Assembly (NCBI GenBank): GCA_948146395.1
Contig: OX411549.1
Location: 38,735,692-38,799,691 of the forward strand
Source of the DNA: Fragum whitleyi
Taxonomy: Eukaryota; Mollusca; Bivalvia; Cardiida; Cardiidae
Direction of reading: 5' to 3'
DNA length: 64,000 bases
Positions 1 through 13,200 of the stretch are shown one piece after another. The stretch's first letter is position 1; every line of letters starts with the position of its first letter. The notes below the pieces were generated by a model that searched no databases, was not told where the DNA came from, and saw only the letters and a program-made list of their open reading frames with translations. The translations under genes were made by a program, and so were the position numbers.

Positions 1-210
1 AATTTTATTTATCATTTGCTCACGGCAAAACAAAGGTAACTTCCTATTTATGTATATAAAGGCAGTTACAACTGTTTTGATTTAAGTATGATTATTGTTT
101 GTTTGGTTATGTGACACTTACAACAAGGGGAGGGGGGAGGGTGTCCTGGTAAAACTGTCATCAATGTCTTGCAGGGGGTGCCTTTAGCCGAAACATGCTC
201 AAATAATTGC
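1..210 (+). repeat. Left copy of a 205-bp direct duplication
   Basis: Matches 991-1197 with scattered differences: both carry GGCAGTTACAACTGTTTTGA, GGTTATGTGACACTTACAA and GGGGAGGGGGGAGGGTGTCC. The right copy contains the candidate exon 1162-1201. Here the matching stretch (175 onward, GVPLAETCSNN) lacks a donor and runs into a TAA, so it looks like a decayed exon copy. Confidence 0.7.
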
Positions 211-775
211 AATCTAGTAAAATAAAGAATTTTGATTGGTTTAAATCGCACCACGTGGGGAAATCCATTGCACTTTATTTCTGTATAAAATGCAATAGGT
301 CTATCGGGAAACCCCCGACCTTCGATCTGCATGTCCTGTGTTGTAGGAACTCGAAAACCCCTCGTTCCCCTTCCATTTCGTAATATTGATATTTAATATA
401 TTAGAAATTTAGATATTTTCGAAAGTATTTATGATTAAAAGCATGCAGTTCAGATTCTGAGTCGATGTTTACAGCGAGTCGACGAAGACCACCAAGTAAC
501 CCTCTCAGCTAAGCCCAATCACGATAGTTTCGGTTTAAAATGCAGAATAACTTGTCAAAATTATGTTTAGATCATAAGTACCTCTACGAATGTCAAATTG
601 TCGTTTATTTGTGTACCATTTCTTTAACCTTATGCCGTTTAACTTCGATAGCGAGAAAAAATACACAATCTAAAAATAGATTGTGTAATACACGCAGAAA
701 AGTAGACTCGAAACTTTAATGTTTAGCCGAGTATTTTAATACATGTAGTTTCTTAGACCAAGAGGATTGCAATTA

Positions 776-936
776 TAAGGGCAGAGTGTCTTTTTCACAG
801 CGTTTATAGGGGTATAAAGTGCAATTGCCTTAGCACATGGCTTAAACATAACGCCCTACGGGCGTTATTTGCCACGTGCTAAGGCAATTGCACTTTATAC
901 CATAATAAACGCAGTGAAAAAGACACTCATCCCTAT
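776..936. repeat. Foldback element with about 70-bp arms
   Basis: The left arm (GAGTGTCTTTTTCAC ... GTGCAATTGCCTTAGCAC) is matched in reverse at 870-928 (GTGCTAAGGCAATTGCAC ... GACACTC). An inner palindrome around 850-867 (AACGCCC/GGGCGTT) fills the loop. Non-coding; typical of a foldback MITE. Confidence 0.8.
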
Positions 937-990
937 AGTAATAATTTCGGTATGTTAATTAAATTACACTGGTGCTTATTCTATGTTGTA

Positions 991-1197
991 AATTTATATA
1001 TCATTTTCTCATTGCAAAACAAAGGGAACTGCCTATAAATGTATAGGCAGTTACAACTGTTTTGATTTAAGTATGATTTTTGTTTGTTTGGTTATGTGAC
1101 ACTTACAAGAAGGGGAGGGGGGAGGGTGTCCTGGTAAAACTGTCATCACAATGCCTTACAGGATATGACTTTGGCTGAAACATGCTCAAGTGATAAT
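991..1197 (+). repeat. Right copy of the 205-bp direct duplication
   Basis: Partner of 1-210, about 990 bp downstream. Includes a half-arm of the palindromic MITE seen at 9594 (GGCAGTTACAACTGTTTTG). A foldback element (776-936) lies between the two copies. Confidence 0.7.
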
Positions 1198-1201
1198 TCA
1201 G
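1162..1201 (+). CDS. NEK1: NEK1-like candidate small exon (40 bp)
   Basis: Reads DMTLAETCSSDNS plus one base between a CCTTACAG acceptor and a CAG|GTATGT donor. The single leftover G joins the first two bases of the 3546 exon to make GAG or GAA-type Glu, so the phase fits. The polypyrimidine tract is modest and the exon is short, so it is less certain than the later exons. A diverged copy lies at 175-210 in a duplicated segment. Confidence 0.4.
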
Positions 1202-4200
1202 GTATGTTAGTCACTGTACTCTTGTTTACTTGTTCTCACTCTTGAAGATACAGATAAGAGGGGGTAATGCCTATCTAAAATTTTCATTTCTTATTTAAAC
1301 CTCATGTTGTGGGTACTCATTTGATTGTCTTGATGAGAAAATTCAAATGATAACCCACAACATTGGTTTTGTGCAAGTATGATGGAAATAATCTAATAAT
1401 AACCCCTTTCGAAGAAGAGGGGTATACAGTCAAAACTGTCAAAAGCGGCCACCTACAGGACAAAGCAAAATCGGCCACATACGGGAGTTGAACACTTAAT
1501 GGAAAATCTAACATTCAGAGCTACAGATAGAGGGGGTATTTTGGATTTTAGATAAAAAGTTTTTCACTAATTATAGCACAGACCCTATTAGATCCATAAT
1601 CATTGGAATTGTCATGTCAAGACGATTCAAAAGAGTACCAACAACATAGGATTTTATTGAGTATACAGAGGAATCCGCTTAATAGCAATACCTATTTGTC
1701 AGAAGAAAAGTTACTATTAAGTGGATGTTTCTATTATCCGATAATCGCGTTTCAGTCAGTACTCCAATCTCAGAAGTGTACGGATAAGAGTCGGCATTAG
1801 AATCAACGCATACATGTATAAATACATGTACATTTGGCCAGTTCCGATCAATTTCTTATTTTAGTGTCCCTTTTTAATTGTTTGAAAATTTAAAAAAGTG
1901 TAGTTGTTGCTAATCTATTTCTTTTCAATCAATCATCCAGAGGACCAACGGCTTTCAAATATAAAGGTTGCCGAGAATTAAAAGAATTAAAAGTTCCGAC
2001 TTGAATATGGTTTGCGAAATCAAATTACCTTTTGAAAGAAGGCCAGCTATATGTTAATTTCCAATATTAATGCGATTTAACAAGACTGCCGAGTACACAC
2101 ATGAGAAAAGCGTGTCGTTGTGAAAACACAGATCCCTTCGACCGTGCCAGGTATTTGGCGGCGCATTTGAAGTCGGGTTATTCTCCGAGAAATTTATAGA
2201 TTGACTCAGATTTTTTTATTAGAATTATAATTTTGATTTTGAAGTAAGTAATTTCTCGCTATGAAATGACTTCATGACATTTTTTTATAACCACAGCGAT
2301 GTTTAAAAGCAGTATTTGCTTTTATCCAAAAAATTGAAAAATGGAAAAAGAAGACAGGCACGATGAAATCGGTCGTCCCGTATAACTGTCGGCAACACTC
2401 GAAAAACTAAAGAAAATGCAAAGCAGAGCATTAGTTCAAACACTTAATCAACACGATCAAATAACAATTAAGAATCGGGTAAGGTGTGATGAACAACTGG
2501 ACATGTTGACGCGTCTAAGTGTTCTTTCGGAATCGAGGCGACGCTGGGGAATTAAAGTCAAACTCGTTAATTTGAGTGATAATATTTTTTGTCCCGATGT
2601 TAACTCTGGATTGTTTCTTATATCCGATGAAAGGGGGTCCTGGTGCAAAAAAATTGTTTCTATTATCCGGGAGTTTCTATTATCAGAGTTCCGATTATCC
2701 AACAAATTTTACATAGGCTGAAGAACAAATGGTTTTGTGCTGGAGGAAAAGTTGCCAATAACCGAAAATCCCTATTATCCGAGTTGCTAATAAAGGGATT
2801 GTACTGTATTTAAATTTTAGACTGACTTTACCCCCTCTTATCTGTATCTCTGAATACCTAGATAATATACACTTTTGTAGTTGTTTATGATTCAATTTCT
2901 AAATCATCATTGTTGTAAGCAATCTTTGATGCTCTCTAAATATTTCCTTTGCACATTTTCAGTAATATTTGATATTATGAGTGTCATTGAAGCCTTCAAC
3001 TTCTTAAGCCAGTTAAAAAACAACTTACTTCAAAACATTCATTTTGATAAAAACAACAACAACAACAACAAATATAAGAAATTCCTTGTCTCCCAAAATA
3101 GTGAAACAGTGAGTGATGGCAAAAGGCCCTGTAACAATGCATAGAGTAACATTAGTGTAAACCTAAGCATTCTTAGGTAATAGAAGAAGAATAAGTGAAA
3201 CAAATATTTTTACATTATGCCTTACATACATATACAATGTTTAAATTTCGCTCTTAGCAGTGCCTGTTTAGCTCCCTTACCAGAAAGTCTTACAATTTTC
3301 TGTCTTATGTGCATTATAAAATGTTTAAAATATTATTTTGGAACATGTCTAATGGTGGAGAAAACATTGTTGAAAGGAAGTAAATGCTTTTCACAATTAA
3401 ATTCTTCCCAATCACTTTGTTTTCCCAAGCATAAATAATGACCTCCTTAATTATGGATTAGACTCTTTGATTTCACAAATTCTGAGTCAGATAAAGTTTA
3501 CCTAAATTGATGTCAAAGTCTGCATACATAACCCTTTATTTACAGAAGGTAGTGTTACATCTCCATCCAACACAAGTGAAGCCCCCAGTTCTGTGGGGTC
3601 TACAATTACCATATCAAAGGCACCAATCAAATCAGGGACTGTGGTTTTAGCATCAGTGGCTGAAAATAAAGGTACACAAATATTTTAAGCTTTCTGTATG
3701 GCCATTTGATGCTGTCCTGTACGTGTAGAGACCTTCATGCTGCAATCATGCATAGAATACTTGTATTTCAAAATGGAGGGAAAAGCTCTTTTAGATATCT
3801 ATTCTTATTGGTTATTTGAATAATATGAACTTGGTCATTACTTTTTACCTATGAGCTGTTTACAATTAACTGCAATATAACTGTAGAAGATAATAAAATA
3901 AGGATTGCTTTTTACAAGAACTTACATAATGCATGATTGTGTTTTCTATCTTTATTTTCCTTTGTGTGTGCTAGTTTATATTTTACTTTTGTTCTTTTTT
4001 GTTTGTTTATATCAAACATCAAAATTAAATCAGAGAATAATGAGATTACAAATCTTGTAGTGGTAAAACTTTCTAAAGTATAGAATGTTGTAGGAAGAAT
4101 GGAAAATCTGAAATATAAAAAAAAAGACAAGGGTATATTGTCAGGAGCAAATCAGAAAGTGAAGCTTTATTCTAGCCAATTTTATATTTTTTGTACCTTT

Positions 4201-7200
4201 TTAATTTTAACTTTGGTTAAGGTAGTGGACCCGTAATAGTTCCGTAACATTTTGGAAGTGATGAACTTTAACAGTGTCAACCGAGGTTTCCTAATGAAAA
4301 TTAGGAAACCTGGATTAACACTGTTAAAGTGATTACTTCCAAAACATTGCGGAACTATTACAGGTCCACTTCCTTAAATACAGAACATCAAAACAATAAA
4401 TTAGACACCTCCGTCACTGCATGACTCTTTGTATTGAATGAAGTAGAATTAGTTAAACATTATCATTTCAAATGATTTTACTTTCACTTTGCATATTTTG
4501 CACATTTTACAAAAATACAGAGAGGGCTGATGGTGACAAGGCAGAACCAACTCTTAAAGATAAACCCATCGTTCCTGATAAACCGCCCAGAGTATCTCCT
4601 GTTAGTGAAGCAACTGAAATCCAAGATGAAACAGCCCTATCCAATCAAAATGAAGAAAATTCAAAATCAACCAATCAGACTGAAGATGGTAGAAATGATG
4701 TCCAAGCAAATGATTCAGCCAATGAAAAGAAAGTAGAAAAACCCAACATATCTACAAAACCTCCAGTGCCAGTGAAGCCAATGCCTGCTGAAAAGCCATT
4801 AGTTCTGCCAAAACCAGTCTTGCTGCCTAAGCCAGATGCACCTATGAATTTTGGTATTGAGTTACTAAATTTAGAAATTCTTTTCAAAACGTGAAGAGGA
4901 GAGGACTAAATTTAAATGAGCCTGTGTGTGACATTTCCAACAATTTGAAACATGCATGACTTAATTAATTGAGCAGCCTAGACAGTTCCACAGTTTAACA
5001 GGAAGATTGGCTGGCTGACTGAAAACACATCTAGACCTGATCTATCTGTAAAGTGCAAAGCAAAGACGCTGGCTAGACTATGCAGATGCACAGGCTGGCC
5101 AGAATCTTTGCTTGGTGTACATTTCAAATGGTTGGAAATGTCAGATATTCTTTTTAAGAGGGGGGGAAGTAGTTTTGGTGGCAAAGCTTGTATCTTCATT
5201 TCTTGCATCACAGAAATGTGTGTTGTTGCATGGCTTCATGATTTTATTGAGATTATTTTCTCGTTTCTGTGTTGTGTCTTTTAATATCCCTCAGCTCTTC
5301 TATCAGCTAGATATATTTTTTGTTATCTAAAAGAGGGCAACCTATCAAAGGTTGCTTAATTGGTCACTTTTGAGCCTGTGCATGCCATTTCCAACAATTT
5401 CAAGTGGTTGGAATGACAGACATCGTGCAACCTGAACGGCTACACAATGCATACAAAATATTCGCTTATTGTCTAGAGACATGTTGAGTCCTTTCTGTCC
5501 ACAGAGTGAAGACGCTGATCAGACTGTGCAGATGCATAGGCTGATCTGAAGCTTAACTCTGGGCTCATTTCAAATTGCTTTGAATGTTACATACTGTTTC
5601 ATTTGCTATTTTACTTGTGCAGACTTAATGATAGAATATTTTACCAATCAATGATAAAATGCTTACATGTTGGAAGGCTAAATGAAAACTATTGTATAAC
5701 TTTAATACGGTATTTTGACTTGTGACTACAGTACATTTGTATGCAATCAACTAGTCGAAATATCCAAATCTACTTATAAGTGCTTGTAAAAGTGAAGATA
5801 CCAATAATCAGTTTGTATAAATTGGAGCTTTATTATAAATGCCAAGGTTTGGCTGAATAATGAATTTTAAAACAAAATATAATTGTCTTTTTATACAGGA
5901 AAACCTGCCTAAATGAAAGTGAAATTGACAATAGGGTTAAAGTCGAATTCTAAGAGCCAAGCCCGGCTAATCCAGTGGTAACACATAGGGCTGTCAATAC
6001 TGCACTGTGCACCAACCACCACAATATAATGCAATAATGTTGCGCTTTATGGCATACAAACAAACAAACAGTTTCCTTAAACAATGCATTATTTATTATT
6101 CATAAAAAAATGATAACTCATGCTAATTCCAAAAAAGAGTAAGATGTTATGTATCTCTTCTTGCAGTTATTCCCGCATTTTTTCTGCATTGAAGGCATTA
6201 AAAGGGGAGAATATTCAGTAAAACAGAGAATTTGTTTGTTTCAAGTTTCTCGTTTATGCAACATTTTGTTTTACAATTCCCTTTTCAATTTCAACACACA
6301 TTGAATTGTCAGTCAAAATCCTTTGAATTTGGATTAGTCTAGAATTGTTCATTTTGTGATATCTGGGTATGACATTTGAAATTACCAAGTGACATTGTTT
6401 ATGCAGATTTCCCACGTAATGGGTTAATTATATTGAACAGATTTTAACTTTCTACACAATATACAGATCTTCATGACTTATCGTATTTTAACCCTTGGCA
6501 TGCTGAATAGAAAATGTTGGCAAAATTGCAACAAAATCAAAGTGCTCAAAGCATCGTATGCACTTAATGCAAGTAGGTATTATTTTTTGAAAATTAAATT
6601 TTTAAACTTTTCTGTTTCAGAAAAGGAAATACAGGTGGTACAGACAAAGATCAGACTGCACATATGTGCAGGCTGATGTTTGTCTATAGCTCCTGCCAAA
6701 GGCAGGATTATTCCGGTTTCAGCATGACAAGGGTTAAGCTAATGATCATTGTCAAATAGCTTATTTTGAAATACATGTGACCTGTAACACAAAAAGGTAT
6801 CATCTTGGAACATCATGAAATGAATACTTGGAAACAGGATTGGAGCGTGTGTCAAGCAGTCTGTCATATTACAAGGGTAAAAAGTGTCAAAACTGGTCAG
6901 ACCATGCAGTTTTCACAGTCCAACCATGGTCAACACTTATCGCATCTTGCAGATGGCCTCTCTTTGTGTTATTGGTCACATATTTATATAAACCTCAATT
7001 GGTAACTACTTTTTGGATTGCACCCCTTATATATCATGAAAGTAAGTTTAGGACAGTCGCTAGAATGATTAAGAATACAAAATGTTTTGATGGCAGTTTT
7101 CACTGAAAAGAGAAATATTGTGATATTTTGTTTGTATTCTGAAACCAGCCCTGCATTCAGATGAAAACATTAATGAAGCGCTTTAAAAGGGATACCTCAC

Positions 7201-10200
7201 TTTGCAAGTATGTGCACATGCAAAGTGGGCTATCATCTCAAAGTGCTCATGAAACGCTTTTACATCCTGAATGCAGGGCCGTTTTCAAGCCAAATACTTT
7301 CTGATAATCTGACTCATTCAAAAAAACTGTTTGTGTTACTTTACAGAGACTGGTACACCTGTACCTGGTAAAGATCTAGGGGCTGGATCCCTGTTTGATA
7401 AGGTAGAGCTAGAGGAGGAAGAGGAACCAGCATCAGAAAGGGCAGAGTCTAAAACAGAGCAAAAACATGACAGTAGCACTGATAAGAAACCAGCTGAAGA
7501 AGGGTATTTTGTTTTACATCACAACTTGCATCATAAAATCCAATCATTTGTATAAAGAAATAATACTCATTTGGATTCAAGAAGCTTTGAACAAACAAAC
7601 CTGTGTTTATTACAAAGTTTTTTGTCTGCTCAATGGATAGAAACAGTACTAAGCTCAGTGTCTTGCAAAAATCCATATACTTCCATATCAAATGGAACAA
7701 ATGAAAGTTTAAAGCCATGTTAGTACTTTGTCATAATTAAAATGGCCTACCAAAATTCTTTTCAGTGCTAAATGATGGCTCAATGCAACACTGCTGTAAG
7801 TGTTTATACTTATATAGGCAGTGTTGCTCTAAACCCCCAAAATGTTATAACAAGTCATGTAATAGACAAAAATATCAAATTGTATGCAATAAGCAAATCA
7901 AGAAAATTAGGTAAAAATGCAATTAATGAACCGAAGTAAGATTAGTGAGGAAAAAATGGCATGTCTCTTTTAAACTTTACCCAATGCATCATATCATTTG
8001 ATCCATTAGCTCACCAGTTTGTCTGTTAAAATAATAGCAATGTAAATTTGAGGGCTCAGTGCAAAAGTATTATAAGTGTCTATTGATATTGGCTTTTAAT
8101 TAGGTTTTTTTTGCAGAACCCTTGTGCTATTTGGATCATATTGAAATCCCTTGAAAGCATTTATTTGATCATTACAGAGAAGTTAAAAAGAAGTCTGGTC
8201 TGGTACTAGGTATAACTATGGGGAGTTTTGATATTGGACACAGGGAGTTACTGCGAACATGTTCAGAGCCAGACCTCTCAGCATTGTTTAAAACAATTGC
8301 CCCAGATACCTCTAAAATACGAGTCAGAAGTCTGGATGATATGTCAACGGTTAGAGAAGAGGTAAGATTTGTTTTATTTTGAAGTAGGGGTTCCTTGAAC
8401 TAATAGATTTTCTTACTTTTGGACCATATCACAATTAGATGGTGAATGACCAAACTGTCATATCTACAGATTATCTGTAGATATGACAGTTATGGTTGGC
8501 CAACGATGATTTAAATCCATATGATAGAGACATGATAGAAGTTTATTAGACTGATATATATTAAACATTTTACCATTTAACATTTTATTACCTATGTTCA
8601 TGGACATTGGCTATTTTTTGCCATAACAAAGAGATTTTCATTGAACCTTGCTATTAGCTTGACAAGACAAATGACAGTAGAAATACTAGCTTTAGACAAA
8701 AAGGTTGTCATTATTGCGTGTCCATCAAGCAAATAAAGACCATTCAAAAGTTTTGTTTTGTAGGTAACAGTAGAGAATATATGTAATGCAATGCAACCCG
8801 AGAAGGTGCAGATCATGTCCACTTTTTCCGGAACATATCTCTGCTACCTTATGGTGATTGACTTGAAAGTAGATAGTTATGCTGCTTTTATGATTACAAA
8901 GTGCAGTGTTCAAGAGCCATAACTCTACCTATCTTAAATTTTGAATTATTTCCTTTGTTGTTTTTCATACTAAGTCATACAGCAGTGTAACGGGTGTATC
9001 TCGTGAAATTTTTCGGCCTTGTTTCAAATATACTTAAAAAATGTGAACCTCTCCCCAATAAGTTGTTAAATGTTGAGTAAAGTTCAAAATTTATTGTTGT
9101 CTAGGATGATGATGATGATGATGATGAAAATGATGATGACATAGAAGCTGTTTACAGTAGTATGGAGAAAGCAGTGAATGAGGATAAAGAGGAGGAGAAC
9201 AATGGTGAGGACAATACTCTAGACCAGGGTGAAGAGGCTGATGTAGAGGCGGAGGAAGAGTAAGTTTATCCTCATGTATATAAGATTTCAAGGCCTAAAC
9301 CTAGCTCTGTTTTAAGTGCCTTTAAAAATAAAGGCACTGAAAAAAATGTTGTGTGTGGCCCTAGATAAACATAAGTATGAAGAATGCAATATATGATACC
9401 AGGATGACATGGAGGATTATATGGAGGACAATAGTGGAGACCAGGGTGAAGAGGCTGATGTAGAGGGTGAGGAAGAGTAAGTTTATCCTCGTATATATAA
9501 AATATCATGGCCTAAACATAACTCCGTTTTAAATGCTTATAAAGATATAGGCACTTACAACAGTGTTCTGGTTTGCCTTTGATAAACGTAAGTCGATGAC
9601 CCAGCGCAAAACAGTTGTAACTGCCTATAAACATATAGGCAGTTACAACTGTTACGCGCTGAGCCATCGTAGTGTGAAGAATGCAGTAAATGAGGACCAG
9701 GATGACAAGGAGGATTATATGGAGGACAATACTGGAGACCAGGGTGAAGAGGCTGATGTTGAGGCTGAGGATGAGTAAGTGAAGTGCTTTACATACTAAA
9801 GGTTCTAGTTGGCTCTCACAACATTATAAGCACAGCATTCACATGGTATTTATACACAGCTAAAGAAGGACGTCTATTGGTATCATATTCTCCATCTGTC
9901 TGTCCTTCCCGATGTCAGAACGTAAGTAAGTTCTTCTGTCTGTATGTTACTTTCTTTTGAAGGCAACTCCTCCTTCATCTATGAACTGATTTTGATGAAA
10001 CTTTCAAAAAAAAGTTTCTGGTCATCTGACCCTGTGCATATAGTGGTGGTTCGTTGAACTTCATCTACATCATGGAAAAACGGCCTTCTTGTAAAAATTC
10101 TTGTGAACACAACTCCTCCATTTATGGAGGAATTTGGATAAAACTTTCACTTAATGTTCCTAGTCACCTGTCCATGCACAGGACTAGAAAGAGAAACAAT

Positions 10201-13200
10201 AATTCTATTTCTTTAATGCATAATTGAGACAAAATGTGAAATATTTTTGGAAAATTTTCTTAAAGCTCATCATTTTTGCTTGTGATTGCTATGTAATGTT
10301 CATGATAACCTCACTTATTGAGCTTCACTTCAATAATTTCACTGGTAAAGCAGTGAGTTTATCAAATGATAATCTTTTGTTTTTCCTCCATGAACCACTG
10401 CAAAGCAATAAAGAAATAATATTATCAGTGCCTTAGATAAGACTTCTCCTAGAAAAGGACTGATTTCTACATGCAATGGATGAAATCCTGCACAGAGTTT
10501 GAAATCTCATAGATTCCATTGATATACTTAACCCTTGTAATACTGAACCTTGAATATTCCTTCTTTTGCAGGAAGTATAGACAATGATCAGTCTTAATAC
10601 TATTTGCTGTCTAATCTTAATCATCACCGTTTAGTTTCCTAGTTAAACAAAAAACTTTGATATTTATATTTTCAAAATAACTTATGACTGGCTTTTAGTG
10701 CCTCCAGCACAATAAGTACTTTTATTTTACAGCATGACAAGACTTTAAAATAGTTGAGTAGTCAGTTATTGTCATCTTTGTTTTCATATTGATAAATTTT
10801 TCTCAAAAACTTGTTTAACTTTACACATATCATGGAAAATGCAACATCCTTACAATTTTAATGCCCCCCTTCGAAGAAGAGGGGGTATATTGTTTCGCAC
10901 TTGTAGGTCGGTTGATCGGTCAGTTGGTCAGTCAGTCGGTCCATCCGTAGACTGTTTTTGTGCTGAGCAATTCTACCTTGCTTATTTGTTGAGTTATTGC
11001 CCTTTGTTGATTTTCAAACTTGAAGATTGTCCAGAGCATATCTCAGAAAGTATGATAGCTACAACCATGAAACTTAACAGGTGGCCACCTAGATCCCATC
11101 ACCTGGGATTGCAGTGCATAAGAACCATTACGCAATTCATCATATTTCTTGAGTAATGCCCTTTATTAATTGACAAAGAATATGCCAACAAACTTCTTTA
11201 ATGGGGGGCATAAATGTTTTACAAACATCTCTTGTTAATTCAGTGATGAAGACTATGCTGACCTAATGAGTGTTAGAGAGACAATGCAGAGCCTACTACT
11301 TGATGATTGTGAGTACTATGCCTTCTTTATATTGTTGATTATACTCCCACTGACAAAGTGGGAGGGCCCCAACGTAGGCATTCATCCTTTCCAACTATTT
11401 GTCTTCCACTACTTGGTTGATAATCGTTTACCTACCATATTTCTCCTATAAATGATGCCGGGATAACATGGTCAGGGAGCTTTTGTTAAGTATGCATTTT
11501 CTGATTTAAAAAAATCATTAAAATTGATGTCTTTTATGCCCTTTTCCCTTTAATTTAAGGTGAATTTCCTCTAAACAATCATTTATATTGATTGTTTAGA
11601 GGAAATTCATCTCAAATTAGAGAAGAAGTCTCAAAAAGTTCCTAAGATTTAGGCATTTGCAATTGGTTTTCTCAGTAAAAAATGTAGGGGTGCTACTTTT
11701 AGGGAGAGCGCTATTATTAGAGGAAATACAGTATATGGCATAGCATCTGGAGGGTAGGAAAGGATGTAACAGTAGTTATGGTGTGAGAAATACCAGAGAC
11801 CCATTGTAAGGTGCTCCAGCTGTAGTGATATAACTGAAAGATTGTTGAAAGCGGTGTATAACCCCATTCAAACAAACAAACAAACAAAGTGGGAGGGTTT
11901 ACCATGTCTGTCTGTCTGTCAATCCATCTGTCCATTTATCCATCCATCTGTAGACTTTTCATTTCTGGACTTTATCTCAAGAACCAATTGATTCAAAATC
12001 ATGAAACTTTATGCAGTTGCAGTTTTCTGCTGAGGCCTCGATTCTGGGATATTCTCTAGGAAAATATCAAGATTATTAAAGATCATTTCTCATGGTCAAG
12101 TAATAAAACAGAAGTTAGTTTACAGGATGGTCAGCTTCTGGATTATTCTATGAATATTCATGAGGGATAGAAACACAAATCTACACAAATTTTATATTTC
12201 ATTATTTATCTTGTCATTTTAAAGAAACCTCTGACCACTAAGTCTCTTCACATTGCACCTACCTTTCATTTTCATTTGAGCCTTTATGTGACATTTCCAA
12301 CAATTTCAAAGCTGCAAAAAGCAAAGATTCTGGCAAGCCTGTGCAGCTGCACAGTCTGACCAGAATCTTCACCTTGCACTCTATAGATAGATGAGGTTTG
12401 AATTCCTCTGTAGACTGTCAGCATATATTTATATTGTAATATATCGATGTCTATGCTGCTCAACATTTGTACCTCCCGCAGATGTGAAATCTCTGAAATG
12501 TCACACACAGGCTCATTTGCAATCTTTGGAATTTAGATCCATCTACAAGTTTAACAAATAAATAGGAAATTGATAAAAGAAGTAATTTACATGGTTACAG
12601 CTGATGAGGAGGAGAAGAGATCCCCTGTAAAGTTTATTCTATCCAGCGATGTTGAACATAAAGAGGATACTAATGATGGTGATGTAGAAGACACGGATCA
12701 GGATGGGGATGAGGAGGGTGGAGATGGTATTAATGATGGGATAGTGGAGGATGATGAGGATGGAGACAATAATGATGATGTTGGTGAAAATGATGATGAT
12801 GTTGATAACGTTGAACTTTCTGATGATGACAATGAGATAGATCCAGAGGATACAGGTGAGTAGAATCTCTAAACCTGATCAACTTGAAAATTGGTCAAAA
12901 CGATTTTCTTGATAAGTCTTCAACAAGTTAAATTTAGATCATCTTGGGCCATCAACTAGGTTAAACATGTGATCTATACTCAGATAAAAGGAAGCTCTGC
13001 CAAGTTTTTATCTGTGTAAGATGACAAGTTCAATTAAATTGGTATTACACGACCACAAATTTAATATTCAATTTATAATATGACTAGGTTTCCCCTACAA
13101 CATATAACGTCATCTAAAAAATTACAGAATTGCATTCATAATAATGTCATTTTCATTGCAAAATAAGGTGTTACTTGATGCCCTGAGCTCATTTGCCTAG

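Noticed and set aside
6488..6737. Exon-like stretch near 6620 (TTTCAG followed by an open frame)
   Set aside because: It is inside a TTAA-flanked MITE with a paralogous copy at 42809, and the neighbouring exons join in phase without it.
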